Assembly (NCBI GenBank): GCA_049325575.1
Contig: JBMOLK010000296.1
Coordinates: 1-38,107 of the forward strand
From: JBMOLK01 sp049325575
Lineage (GTDB): Bacteria > Bacillota > Clostridia > Acetivibrionales > Acetivibrionaceae
Direction of reading: 5' to 3'
DNA length: 38,107 nt
The position numbers and the translations under genes are program-made. Every line of letters begins with the position of its first letter. The first letter of the stretch is position 1. This document shows, piece after piece, positions 16,643 through 24,368 of this stretch. Below the pieces are notes generated by a model. The model had not been told where the DNA came from, ran no database searches, and saw only the letters and a list, made by a program, of their open reading frames with translations.

Positions 16643-16697
16643 TTCAATCCATATTTTTTCACAAGATTATTGTATTTTACAAAACCCATAGTGTAAA

Positions 16698-16726
16698 TTG
16701 ACATATTCGCTACAATATGATAAAGT
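16698..16726 (+). promoter_or_regulatory. Promoter candidate of the FmdE operon
   Basis: TTGACA (16698-16703), a 17-bp spacer and TAAAGT (16721-16726). The -35 is perfect and the -10 matches four of six. Transcription from here would make a leader of about 125 nt. Confidence 0.5.
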
Positions 16727-16785
16727 AAACAACGGAAATTAAGCCAAGAAGGCTTTGATATTAAGTGTTTTATAATCACAAAACC

Positions 16786-16838
16786 AAACCACGAAGGGAT
16801 GCCGTAAGGAACGGCTCTATTCGTGGTTTTTATTTTTT
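16786..16838 (+). terminator. Leader terminator (attenuator candidate) before the FmdE gene
   Basis: AAACCACGAA (16786-16795) pairs perfectly with TTCGTGGTTT (16820-16829). Inside it GCCGT (16801-16805) pairs with ACGGC (16811-16815), and GGA/TCT joins the two. A long T-rich run follows to 16838. It ends only 19 nt before the start codon with no room for a promoter after it, so the operon must be transcribed through it. A second small hairpin AAGCC/GGCTT lies upstream (16741-16755). The leader matches no riboswitch family I recognise. Confidence 0.75.
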
Positions 16839-16857
16839 CAGCGAAAGGGGATTTTTA

Positions 16858-17382
16858 ATGGACAAGGTACTATGGGAAAAATCAGTGGAATTTCACGGAC
16901 ATGAGTGTCCAGGGTTGGCTATGGGTTTTAAAGCTTGTGAAGCTGCGATGGAAAAAATGAGTCTTACATTCTCAAAGGATGAGGAGATCGTATGCGTTAC
17001 TGAAAATGATGCCTGCGGTGTGGATGCAGTCCAGGTTATTACAGGCTGTACCTTCGGTAAAGGTAACCTTATTTACAAAGGTACAGGAAAAATGGCCTTC
17101 AGCTTCTATAACCGGACGAATGGTGAAAGACTTAGAATGATTGTAAAGCCTTTTAAGGGTGAAATGGATCGCCAGCAACGTCAGGAGTACATATTAAATT
17201 CGTCAGTAGATGAAGTTTTCAATTTCAGCAAACCAACCTTCGAATTACCGGAAAAAGCAAGACTTTTTACTACTATTGTTTGTGAAATTTGCGGAGAGGG
17301 TGCACCTGAGCACAAGATGAGAATGAACGATGGGAAAAAGGTATGTCTTGACTGCTTCAAAGACTATTCCAGAGGTTGGTAG
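16858..17382 (+). CDS. FmdE-domain protein with C-terminal zinc ribbon
   Basis: The 174-aa protein belongs to the FmdE/FwdE family, named after subunit E associated with formylmethanofuran dehydrogenase of methanogens. This organism need not have that enzyme. The family motif FHGHECPGLAMGFKAC lies at 12-27, a conserved NDACGVDAVQ segment at 50-59, and a zinc ribbon has C142-x2-C145 and C163-x2-C166. The start ATG 16858 follows AAAGGGG; the longer in-frame start at 16765 would cover the leader terminator. It leads an operon with a methyltransferase and a FecBCD-type importer, which suggests a part in handling a metal or metal cofactor. The exact role is unknown. Confidence 0.85.
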   Translation: MDKVLWEKSVEFHGHECPGLAMGFKACEAAMEKMSLTFSKDEEIVCVTENDACGVDAVQVITGCTFGKGNLIYKGTGKMAFSFYNRTNGERLRMIVKPFKGEMDRQQRQEYILNSSVDEVFNFSKPTFELPEKARLFTTIVCEICGEGAPEHKMRMNDGKKVCLDCFKDYSRGW

Positions 17383-17385
17383 GTT

Positions 17386-18207
17386 ATGGACATAAATTAC
17401 TTTGAACAGATTTGGAGTAGAAAAAAGACTGATAAGCTGGCAAGTCAGGCCTTCTGGGACAGCAGAGCTGAGGAATTTAATCAAAGGGTTTATACTGGAG
17501 AAGGAGAAGAACGCCTGAATAAGATTCTCGAATTGCTTACTTCCAAAGGAATGCTGACAAGCGAAAGTAATGTGCTTGACATTGGATGTGGACCGGGGAA
17601 ATATGCTGCCCGATTTGCCAAAAGTGCAAAATCAGTTACAGGCATAGATATTGCACCAAAAATGATTGAATGTGCAAAGGAAAATGCAGCTATGGAAGGT
17701 ATAGCCAATACAGAGTTTAATGTTGTTGATTGGGAAGAGCTTGACATTAACTCTCTTGGGTGGAATAAGAAATTTGACCTTGTAGTAGCATCTATGTGTC
17801 CTGCCATAAATAATAGGTCTGCACTTGAAAAAATGGTTAATGCCAGTCGGGGATACTGGTTTATGAGCAGTTTTGTTGAGAGAACTGATCAAGTAAAGGA
17901 TCACCTCAGCAAATACATCGTATGGCAAAATGCAAAAGGCGGGCATGGAAAGGCAATATACTGCAGCTTCAATATTCTGTGGCTGATGGGCTTTCATCCT
18001 GAGATTATATATATTGATACCGAATGGGAGCATGTAATGCCCATTGATAAAGCAAAAGATTTTTATTGCGCCAATTTTGAGGTGACACAAAAGGTAACTG
18101 ATGAGCAAAAAGTATTTATTCAGAAATACCTTGAGCAGATTGCTGAAAATGGATTTGTAGAAGAAACGGTCAAAGCAAAAATTGCCTGGATGACCTGGAA
18201 AGTTTAA
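17386..18207 (+). CDS. Class I SAM-dependent methyltransferase in the FmdE operon
   Basis: A 273-aa protein with motif I VLDIGCGPGKYAARF and acidic loop GIDIAPKMIE. The rest is a full methyltransferase fold with an unusual C-terminal part. The start is 3 bp after the FmdE gene stop, so the two are translated together. The substrate cannot be read from sequence. Placed between an FmdE protein and a chelate-type importer, it may modify a metal chelator or cofactor; that is only inference from position. Confidence 0.82.
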   Translation: MDINYFEQIWSRKKTDKLASQAFWDSRAEEFNQRVYTGEGEERLNKILELLTSKGMLTSESNVLDIGCGPGKYAARFAKSAKSVTGIDIAPKMIECAKENAAMEGIANTEFNVVDWEELDINSLGWNKKFDLVVASMCPAINNRSALEKMVNASRGYWFMSSFVERTDQVKDHLSKYIVWQNAKGGHGKAIYCSFNILWLMGFHPEIIYIDTEWEHVMPIDKAKDFYCANFEVTQKVTDEQKVFIQKYLEQIAENGFVEETVKAKIAWMTWKV

Positions 18208-18228
18208 TGAAGGAGGATTCGATAATAT

Positions 18229-19314
18229 TTGAATCAAGAGGAATCAACAGTAAACGGGAATAGCCGTACTGTTATGTACAATAAATATACATCAAGGAAA
18301 AGACTCGTAGTCTTACTGCTTTTTATTCTTATTATAATCGCTTCAATATTTGCTATAAATGCAGGCTCGACAAACCTGAACGTGCTTCAGGTAATAAAAG
18401 CATTCATGGGTAAGGGAACAGACATATCTGATGTTGTCATATGGCAGATTAGACTGCCAAGGGTTTTAGCTGCAATTATTGCCGGTGCTGGCTTGTCAGT
18501 GGCGGGCTGTGTAATGCAGAATAATCTCAGAAATCCGCTGGCTTCCCCTTCAACATTAGGTATATCCAATGCGGCTGCTTTTGGAGCAAATTTGGCAATC
18601 ATCGTATTCGGGGCTGGAAGCATACAGAGTACAGGGACTGATGCCGTTATTATCAATAATCCATATCTGGTGACGGTTTTTGCGTTTGTTTGGGCTATGA
18701 TAGGTACAGTCATTATTTTGATGTTGGCGAGATTTAGAGGGTTTTCTCCGGAGGCTATGGTATTGGCCGGTGTTGCCCTTAGCTCATTATTTTCTGCAGG
18801 AACCATACTCATCCAGTATTTTGCCCAGGATGTTCAAATCGCAGCAGCGGTTTTCTGGACTTTTGGTGACCTCGGAAGGGCATCGTGGAGGGAAGTTGCA
18901 ATTCTGGCAAGTGTCATATCTTTGGCAGTTGTATATTTCATACTGAGAAGATGGGATTATAACGCGCTGGATAGTGGGGAAGAAACAGCAAAAAGCCTCG
19001 GAGTTCATGTTGAAAATGTCAGAATGGGAGGAATGTTTGTTTCATCACTCATAACTGCCGTAGCGGTTTCATTTCTTGGTATCATAGGTTTTATAGGGCT
19101 GGTGGGTCCCCAAATCATGAGAAGGATTGTCGGAGGAGACCATCGCTATCTCATTCCTGCATCTGCATTGACTGGTTCGTTGCTGCTATTGGTTTCAGAT
19201 ACACTAGCAAGGACTGTGGTTTCACCGGTGGTGCTTCCGGTAGGAGCTATAACCTCGTTTTTTGGTGCACCTCTGTTTCTATATCTTTTGGCAAGGGGGT
19301 ATCAGAAAAAATGA
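18229..19314 (+). CDS. FecCD/BtuC-type ABC transporter permease
   Basis: A 361-aa membrane protein of the type II importer family with about ten hydrophobic spans. Family landmarks are IWQIRLPRVLAAIIAGAGL, the MQNNLRNPLASPSTLGIS segment and FIGLVGPQIMRRIVGGDHR near the coupling helix. The likely start is TTG 18229 behind AAGGAGGAT (18209-18217); ATG 18274 is an alternative with no ribosome site. Substrates of this family include siderophores, haem, cobalamin and, for the MolBCA type, molybdate and tungstate. The substrate here is not proven. Confidence 0.93.
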   Translation: MNQEESTVNGNSRTVMYNKYTSRKRLVVLLLFILIIIASIFAINAGSTNLNVLQVIKAFMGKGTDISDVVIWQIRLPRVLAAIIAGAGLSVAGCVMQNNLRNPLASPSTLGISNAAAFGANLAIIVFGAGSIQSTGTDAVIINNPYLVTVFAFVWAMIGTVIILMLARFRGFSPEAMVLAGVALSSLFSAGTILIQYFAQDVQIAAAVFWTFGDLGRASWREVAILASVISLAVVYFILRRWDYNALDSGEETAKSLGVHVENVRMGGMFVSSLITAVAVSFLGIIGFIGLVGPQIMRRIVGGDHRYLIPASALTGSLLLLVSDTLARTVVSPVVLPVGAITSFFGAPLFLYLLARGYQKK

Positions 19315-20063
19315 TTCTATCGGTCAAAGACTTGGCATTTGATTATCCTAGCCGTTCAGTAATAAAAAATATAGACTTCTCAATTGAAAAAGGGGACTTT
19401 CTTGCGGTGCTTGGTGTGAATGGCGCAGGAAAATCAACGCTTTTAAAGTGCATAAACAGAGTGTTAAAACCGCATAAGGGTGCTGTATACATTGAAAACG
19501 ATGAAGCCTTTAACCTCAGCAGGAGGGAGCTTGCAAAAAGAATCGGGTATGTTGCACAACGCAATGAAAACATAAGAACAACCGTGTTTGATGCAGTGCT
19601 GCTTGGCAGAAAGCCCTACATCCAATGGGAGGCATCAAAAAACGACCTGGTGATTGTTCATGATGCACTAGATGCTCTGGATCTTACGGAATATGCTCTC
19701 AGGTATCTGAATGAACTGAGCGGAGGAGAACAACAAAAGGTAGTGATTGCACGAGCATTGGCACAAAAGCCTGAACTACTCCTGTTGGATGAGCCGACAA
19801 GCAGTCTGGATTTAAAAAACCAGCTTGAAGTTGCCAAAATAATAAAAAAAGTAGTCAAAGACCATCAAATGGCAGCGGTGGTTACAATGCACGATCTGAA
19901 TCTGGCAATACGCTTTGCGGATAAATTTCTGCTTATAAAAAACGGCAAAATTTATGCAGCAGGAGGGATTGAGGTAATGACCCCTGAAAACATAGAAAAT
20001 GTTTATTCTGTTCCCGTAACAATAAACAAAATCGGAGAGATTCCTGTTGTAATACCTGTGTAG
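19311..20063 (+). CDS. FecE/BtuD-type ABC transporter ATPase
   Basis: The 250-aa ATPase of the same importer has Walker A GVNGAGKST, signature LSGGEQQKVVIARAL, Walker B LLLLDEP and switch His in TMHD. Its ATG overlaps the permease stop by 4 bp, so the two are translationally coupled. Confidence 0.95.
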   Translation: MILSVKDLAFDYPSRSVIKNIDFSIEKGDFLAVLGVNGAGKSTLLKCINRVLKPHKGAVYIENDEAFNLSRRELAKRIGYVAQRNENIRTTVFDAVLLGRKPYIQWEASKNDLVIVHDALDALDLTEYALRYLNELSGGEQQKVVIARALAQKPELLLLDEPTSSLDLKNQLEVAKIIKKVVKDHQMAAVVTMHDLNLAIRFADKFLLIKNGKIYAAGGIEVMTPENIENVYSVPVTINKIGEIPVVIPV

Positions 20064-20118
20064 AATGATTGAAGGCTTAAAATAAACTCAATTTAAAATT
20101 TTGGAGGATGTATAAGAT

Positions 20119-21228
20119 ATGAATAAGAAAAATTTATCTTTAATGATTGCAATACTTCTTTGTATGTCATTGGCTTTTGGGGGATGTGCTTCAAAGACTT
20201 CCCAGGATGCAGCTTCAAATTCACAGAAAATTACTGTGACAGATACACTGGGAAGACAGGTTGAAATCAACGCACAGGCAAAAAAAATAGTAGCCATTGG
20301 TCCCGGTGCTTTAAGGTTATGCTGCTATTTCAACAATATTGATATGATTGCCGGGGTTGAACAAATGGACAAAGACGACTCTACCGGTAAGCCTTATGTG
20401 ATGGCAAATCCATCATTGGCAAACTTGCCTGTAATAGGTCCGGGTGGTCCAAATAATGCACCTGATCCGGAAAAAATACTTGCAGTCAAGCCAGAGGTTA
20501 TTTTCACCACCTATGCAGCAGACAAAGCTTCTGCAGACAATCTGCAATCAAAAACAGGGGTTCCTGTTGTTGCAATCAGCTATGGCAAGACCTCTACATT
20601 TGATCCTGCCGTATATGAGTCATTAAAATTAATAGGAAAGATTGTTGGCAAAGAGCAAAAGGCTCAGGAAATAGCTGACTACATTGAAAAATGTAAAAAT
20701 GATCTGGACACCAGAACAAAGGATATTCCGGACGAAAAAAAGCCAAGTGCTTATGTCGGAGGCTTGGGAATGAAAGGTACTCATGGGATTGAAAGTACTC
20801 AGGGTAACTATTCCTTGTTTAATGCTGTACATGCTAAGAATGTGGTAGATGAGACAGGGAAAACAGGTTCACTGATGATAGACAAGGAAAAGCTTATAGA
20901 GTGGAATCCTGATAAAATATTTATTGATGGCAGTGGATTTCAGATGTTTAAGCAGGATTATCAAAAAAGCAAAGATTACTACAATACGCTATCAGCAATA
21001 AAAAATGGCGAAATCTATTCACAACTGCCGTATAATTTTTATACCACAAACATAGATACAGCAATCGCAGATGCATATTACATTGGTAAGGTGCTTTATC
21101 CAGAGCAGTTTAAAGATATTGACCCTGGAAAAAAGGCTGATGAAATATACAAATCACTCTTAGGGAAAGAACTATATGCAGAGATGGCTAAAGCATATGG
21201 TGGATTTAAAAAACTGACATTACAGTAA
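20119..21228 (+). CDS. Periplasmic-binding lipoprotein of the FecBCD-type importer
   Basis: A 369-aa substrate-binding protein of the BtuF/FecB fold. The signal peptide ends in a lipobox with Cys23 (LAFGGC), so it is held on the outer face of the membrane. The family opening ITVTDTLGRQVEINAQAKKIVAIGPG is clear. Two lobes are joined by a long helix (residues about 175-200). The ribosome site GGAGG (20102-20106) is good. It resembles binding proteins annotated for iron complexes, but FmdE in the operon makes a molybdate or tungstate oxyanion, or a cobamide, just as plausible. Confidence 0.92.
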   Translation: MNKKNLSLMIAILLCMSLAFGGCASKTSQDAASNSQKITVTDTLGRQVEINAQAKKIVAIGPGALRLCCYFNNIDMIAGVEQMDKDDSTGKPYVMANPSLANLPVIGPGGPNNAPDPEKILAVKPEVIFTTYAADKASADNLQSKTGVPVVAISYGKTSTFDPAVYESLKLIGKIVGKEQKAQEIADYIEKCKNDLDTRTKDIPDEKKPSAYVGGLGMKGTHGIESTQGNYSLFNAVHAKNVVDETGKTGSLMIDKEKLIEWNPDKIFIDGSGFQMFKQDYQKSKDYYNTLSAIKNGEIYSQLPYNFYTTNIDTAIADAYYIGKVLYPEQFKDIDPGKKADEIYKSLLGKELYAEMAKAYGGFKKLTLQ

Positions 21229-21251
21229 GTAAAAATTATGGAAACACTGTT

Positions 21252-21290
21252 AACAGCCCGATTTGCAAATTCATTGCTTATCGGGTTGTT
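21252..21290 (+). terminator. Hairpin after the FecBCD-type operon, poor T-run
   Basis: AACAGCCCGAT pairs with ATCGGGTTGTT (one G-T pair) around a 17-nt loop. ATATAAA follows rather than a T-run, so it is a weak terminator or an RNA end protected by the stem. Confidence 0.4.
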
Positions 21291-21354
21291 ATATAAATGA
21301 AGCTAAATTCATGTGAAGGATTGGAGTTTTGAATTTTATGAAGGAGGTGCTTAA

Positions 21355-22095
21355 GTGATACAGACAAAGACAGTAATAATTACAGGAGCATCCAGGGGTA
21401 TTGGTAAGGAAACAGCCCAATTATTCGCTAATAACGGCTACAATGTATTAATAAACTATAACAACTCAAAAAGGCAAGCTGTTGAGCTTTGCCAAAGCTT
21501 ATTAAAGAAAGGTTTCAGTGCTGATGTTTTTAAAGCAGATGTAGCAAGACGAGCTGAGGTTGATGAAATGATAGGCTATTGTATTAAAAAATTCGGTAAT
21601 ATTGATGTTCTTGTTAACAATGCGGGTATTTCAAAAATATCAGTATTTAGAGATATATCTGAAACAGAATGGGATGAAATTATAACAGTAAACCTCAAAG
21701 GGGTCTTTAATTGTTGTCAGTCTGTACTTCCGTACATGCTGAAGAATAAAAAGGGTCGGATAATAAATATTTCTTCAATATGGGGTATAACAGGTGCATC
21801 CTGTGAAGTTCATTACTCGGCAGCCAAAGCTGGGGTAATCGGTTTTACAAAAGCACTTGCAAAGGAACTTGGTCCATCAAACATACAAGTAAACAGCATA
21901 GCTCCGGGGATAATTGAAACAGATATGAATTCAAATATATGTGATGAAGAGAGTGGCAAACTGAAAGAAAACACACCATTAATGAGATTTGGTACTGCAT
22001 TAGAAATAGCTCACAGCATTTTATTCCTAGCATCTGAGGATGTATCATTTATTACAGGGCAGGTTATAAGTCCCAATGGAGGATTTGTTATATAA
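21355..22095 (+). CDS. SDR-family oxidoreductase, FabG-like
   Basis: A 246-aa short-chain dehydrogenase/reductase. The NAD(P)-binding motif TGASRGIG (10-17) and the NNAG motif are intact. The catalytic set is S141, Y154 and K158. It resembles 3-oxoacyl-ACP reductase, but single FabG-like genes away from fatty-acid operons often have other substrates, so no symbol is given. The start is GTG 21355, 5 nt after AAGGAGGTG (21341-21349). Confidence 0.9.
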   Translation: MIQTKTVIITGASRGIGKETAQLFANNGYNVLINYNNSKRQAVELCQSLLKKGFSADVFKADVARRAEVDEMIGYCIKKFGNIDVLVNNAGISKISVFRDISETEWDEIITVNLKGVFNCCQSVLPYMLKNKKGRIINISSIWGITGASCEVHYSAAKAGVIGFTKALAKELGPSNIQVNSIAPGIIETDMNSNICDEESGKLKENTPLMRFGTALEIAHSILFLASEDVSFITGQVISPNGGFVI

Positions 22096-22169
22096 ATTCA
22101 GACGGCATTTCTCCACTCTTTTTGTTATAATGTATAAGGTAAGAAGTTAAAATGTTTGGAGGAATAATT

Positions 22170-22595
22170 TTGAGAATTGCAATAATTGATGGACAGGGTG
22201 GCGGTATGGGGAAAGCCATAGTGGAAAAATTGAGGCAGGAATTTGGTGAGAGCATTGAAATACTGGCATTGGGAACAAATGCACTTGCAACAGCTTTAAT
22301 GCTTAAAGCAGGAGCAAATGAAGGTGCTACTGGAGAAAATGCTATTGTGTTCAATTCGCCAAAGGTTGATGTCATAATGGGCGCTATAGGAATAATCGCA
22401 GCAAATTCAATGCTTGGAGAACTGACACCTCTGATGGCAAAAGCAGTTGCTGAAAGTCCGGCAAGGAAAGTCTTAATCCCTCTCAATAGATGCAGTATTC
22501 AAATAGCCGGGGTGAGAAGCGAGCCTTTTCCCCATTACATAGACGATGCAATAAACATAATCAAAGGAATGAAGAAAGGTGATACAAATGTGTGA
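22170..22595 (+). CDS. DUF3842-family protein
   Basis: A 141-aa protein that opens MRIAIIDGQGGGMGKAIVEKL, a glycine-rich dinucleotide- or nucleotide-binding type start, and matches the uncharacterised DUF3842 family. The likely start is TTG 22170 behind TTTGGAGGAA; ATG 22152 lies upstream of that ribosome site. It overlaps the CooT-like gene by 8 bp. TATAAT at 22126-22131 may be its -10 box. The function is unknown. Confidence 0.75.
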   Translation: MRIAIIDGQGGGMGKAIVEKLRQEFGESIEILALGTNALATALMLKAGANEGATGENAIVFNSPKVDVIMGAIGIIAANSMLGELTPLMAKAVAESPARKVLIPLNRCSIQIAGVRSEPFPHYIDDAINIIKGMKKGDTNV

Positions 22596-22782
22596 AGCGA
22601 ATGTTTATCTGATTGATAAGGAAGGAAATGAACAACTTATATTAGAGGCTGTAGATAAGGTTTTGCCTGTTGATGGGATGATTCAGTTGGAGAATATTTT
22701 CAGCCAGAGAAAATCTGTAAAAGCTAGAATTAAAGAGATGGCATTGGTGGACCATAAGATTATTCTTGAGTCAGAAGCATAA
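22588..22782 (+). CDS. CooT-family nickel-binding protein
   Basis: A 64-aa protein matching the CooT family (MCEANVYLID opening, VDHKIIL near the end). In Rhodospirillum rubrum CooT the second residue, Cys2, binds nickel for maturation of carbon monoxide dehydrogenase; Cys2 is present here. The start is ATG 22588, overlapping DUF3842 by 8 bp, with AAAGGTG before it. The overlap predicts joint translation. The family call rests on a short sequence. Confidence 0.7.
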   Translation: MCEANVYLIDKEGNEQLILEAVDKVLPVDGMIQLENIFSQRKSVKARIKEMALVDHKIILESEA

Positions 22783-22861
22783 TTTAGGATTGCTTAAAAA
22801 ATAAAAACAAATTGCCACAGAGAGCTTTTTAAAATCTGAGAAATAATATATAATAATTGTT

Positions 22862-22880
22862 GCAAATGCGAACTATTCGC
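22862..22880 (+). promoter_or_regulatory. Zur-like operator candidate 1
   Basis: GCAAATGCGAACTATTCGC fits the form GCRAAT-N7-ATTYGC. A second copy of the same form lies 55 bp downstream. TATAAT (22849-22854) just upstream may be a -10 box that this site would block. A Fur-family regulator is encoded in the operon that follows. Confidence 0.6.
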
Positions 22881-22890
22881 AATAAATCAG

Positions 22891-22920
22891 CTCTTGCCAT
22901 GCTGGCACAGAGTGTTTTTT
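22891..22920 (+). terminator. Terminator between the two operator candidates
   Basis: CTCTTGCCA pairs with TGGCACAGAG with a small internal bulge, followed by TGTTTTTT. It probably ends the DUF3842-cooT transcript, but it would also lie in the leader of any znu transcript that starts near 22861. Confidence 0.65.
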
Positions 22921-22935
22921 GCAAATTATTTTAAT

Positions 22936-22954
22936 GCAAATAATATGCATTTGC
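22936..22954 (+). promoter_or_regulatory. Zur-like operator candidate 2, overlapping a promoter
   Basis: GCAAATAATATGCATTTGC is a 19-bp site of the form GCAAAT-N7-ATTTGC. A weak promoter, TTGCAA (22919-22924) with TAATAT (22941-22946), lies under it, so a bound repressor would block RNA polymerase. It is 32 bp from the start of the zinc-binding lipoprotein gene. Confidence 0.65.
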
Positions 22955-22985
22955 GACAACTTTATATTATGCGAGGAGGGGCAAT

Positions 22986-24368
22986 ATGCAAAAAGTTAGA
23001 AGAATTATGTCAATGTTAATTTTGGGGGCGTTTGTTTTATTTGTATCAGGTTGTAGTGTTCCCAGTGGTAAAACGACTACAGGTGATGGAGGAAAATTGA
23101 AGGTAATAACAACTCTTTTCCCCCAGTTTGATTTTGTTAGGGAAATAGGAAAAGACAAAGTCGACGTGAGCCTTTTACTTCCTCCAGGTGTGGAAGCACA
23201 TGCCTATGAACCATCTCCACAGGATATAGTCAGCATACAAAAATCCGGTGTTTTTGTTTATACCGGTGAGTTTATGGAACCATGGGCGCATAAGGTGATT
23301 GAGACAACAAAGAACAAAAGCCTTGTTGTCATTGATACGAGCAAGGGAATTGATTTAATGGATGAAGAGGAGCATCATCACGAGCACGATGGAGAAGAAG
23401 CTGAACATCCTTTTGAATGGGCTGGGGTATTTGACTTAAAGGCTGGTAACTATAAATGGACTTTTTCCAAAGTGGATGGGAAATATGCAGACCCTGAAAT
23501 GCAAATGGTGATTTTAAGCTCAGATAAGAAAGGAAAAGAAGCAATAGAGGCAATACACGAAAAAGCGGAAACGCTATTTAAAGGCACAGCATCCGAAAAG
23601 AAAGCAGGAGAACAGCTTTTGGCTGCAGATGCATTATATAACCTTTCTTTTGACCAATCTAAAGACAAAACCAGCTTTAGCGTTAAAATTGACAAGGAAG
23701 GTACATATGTATTTTTTACTCAGCATATGCCTACAGAATTTGAGTCTTCCGAGTATTTCTTCAAAGACACAAATGGAAATGGCATAGAAGCTGTTGCGAC
23801 TGAACCTGAAGAGGAGCATCATCATCATGGTGGCAAAGACCCTCATATCTGGGTTGACCCAGTGTATGCTCAAAAAATGGTTGACAATATAGTTGAAGGT
23901 CTTTCAAGGGCGGATTCAAAGAATGAAAGCTTTTATAAAGAGAATGGAGAAAGCTACAAAAAGAAGCTGCAAGAGCTTGATAAAAGCTTTGTTGAAGCAT
24001 TCAAAAAGACAAAACACAAAACAATCATGTACGGTGGGCATTTTGCCTTTGGTTATTTTGCAAAGAGATACGGGCTTACTCATATTTCACCCTATAGCGA
24101 ATTTGCGCCTGATGCAGAACCTACACCGCAGAGAATAGCGGAACTTGTAAAAAACATGAAGGAGTCCGGCTCAAAAGTAATTTATTATGAAGAATTGATT
24201 GAACCCAAGGTTGCAAAGGTTATATCGGATCAAACGGGTGCGACAATGCTTCTTTTGCATGGTGCGCACAATGTTTCCAAAGATGAGATGAAATCCGGAA
24301 TTACATATATTAAGATCATGCAGGATAATCTTACAAAACTAAAGCAGGGGCTGGGATATAATGAATAG
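22986..24368 (+). CDS. znuA: Zinc ABC transporter binding lipoprotein (ZnuA/AdcA type) with an inserted domain
   Basis: A 460-aa lipoprotein with Cys23 in the lipobox (VSGC). The ZnuA-type fold is split: residues 38-125 hold the first metal ligand H72 (EAHAYEPSP), and residues 285-460 hold H287 (DPHIWVDP) and GGHFAFGYFA. Between them two His-rich stretches (130-135 and 278-281) flank an extra module of about 130 residues starting near EWAGVFDLKAGNYKW. Normal ZnuA proteins are about 300-330 aa with only a His-rich loop here. The module does not look like ZinT. The ribosome site GAGGAGGGG is strong. It leads the zinc operon under the palindromic operators. Confidence 0.92.
   Translation: MQKVRRIMSMLILGAFVLFVSGCSVPSGKTTTGDGGKLKVITTLFPQFDFVREIGKDKVDVSLLLPPGVEAHAYEPSPQDIVSIQKSGVFVYTGEFMEPWAHKVIETTKNKSLVVIDTSKGIDLMDEEEHHHEHDGEEAEHPFEWAGVFDLKAGNYKWTFSKVDGKYADPEMQMVILSSDKKGKEAIEAIHEKAETLFKGTASEKKAGEQLLAADALYNLSFDQSKDKTSFSVKIDKEGTYVFFTQHMPTEFESSEYFFKDTNGNGIEAVATEPEEEHHHHGGKDPHIWVDPVYAQKMVDNIVEGLSRADSKNESFYKENGESYKKKLQELDKSFVEAFKKTKHKTIMYGGHFAFGYFAKRYGLTHISPYSEFAPDAEPTPQRIAELVKNMKESGSKVIYYEELIEPKVAKVISDQTGATMLLLHGAHNVSKDEMKSGITYIKIMQDNLTKLKQGLGYNE

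Noticed and set aside
16858..17382. Evidence for methanogenesis from the FmdE protein
   Set aside because: FmdE-domain proteins are common in clostridia without formylmethanofuran dehydrogenase, and no other methanogenesis gene is in the window.
23403..23802. Reading the ZnuA insert as a ZinT domain, as in AdcA
   Set aside because: ZinT landmarks are missing and the segment sits inside the ZnuA fold rather than at the C-terminus.
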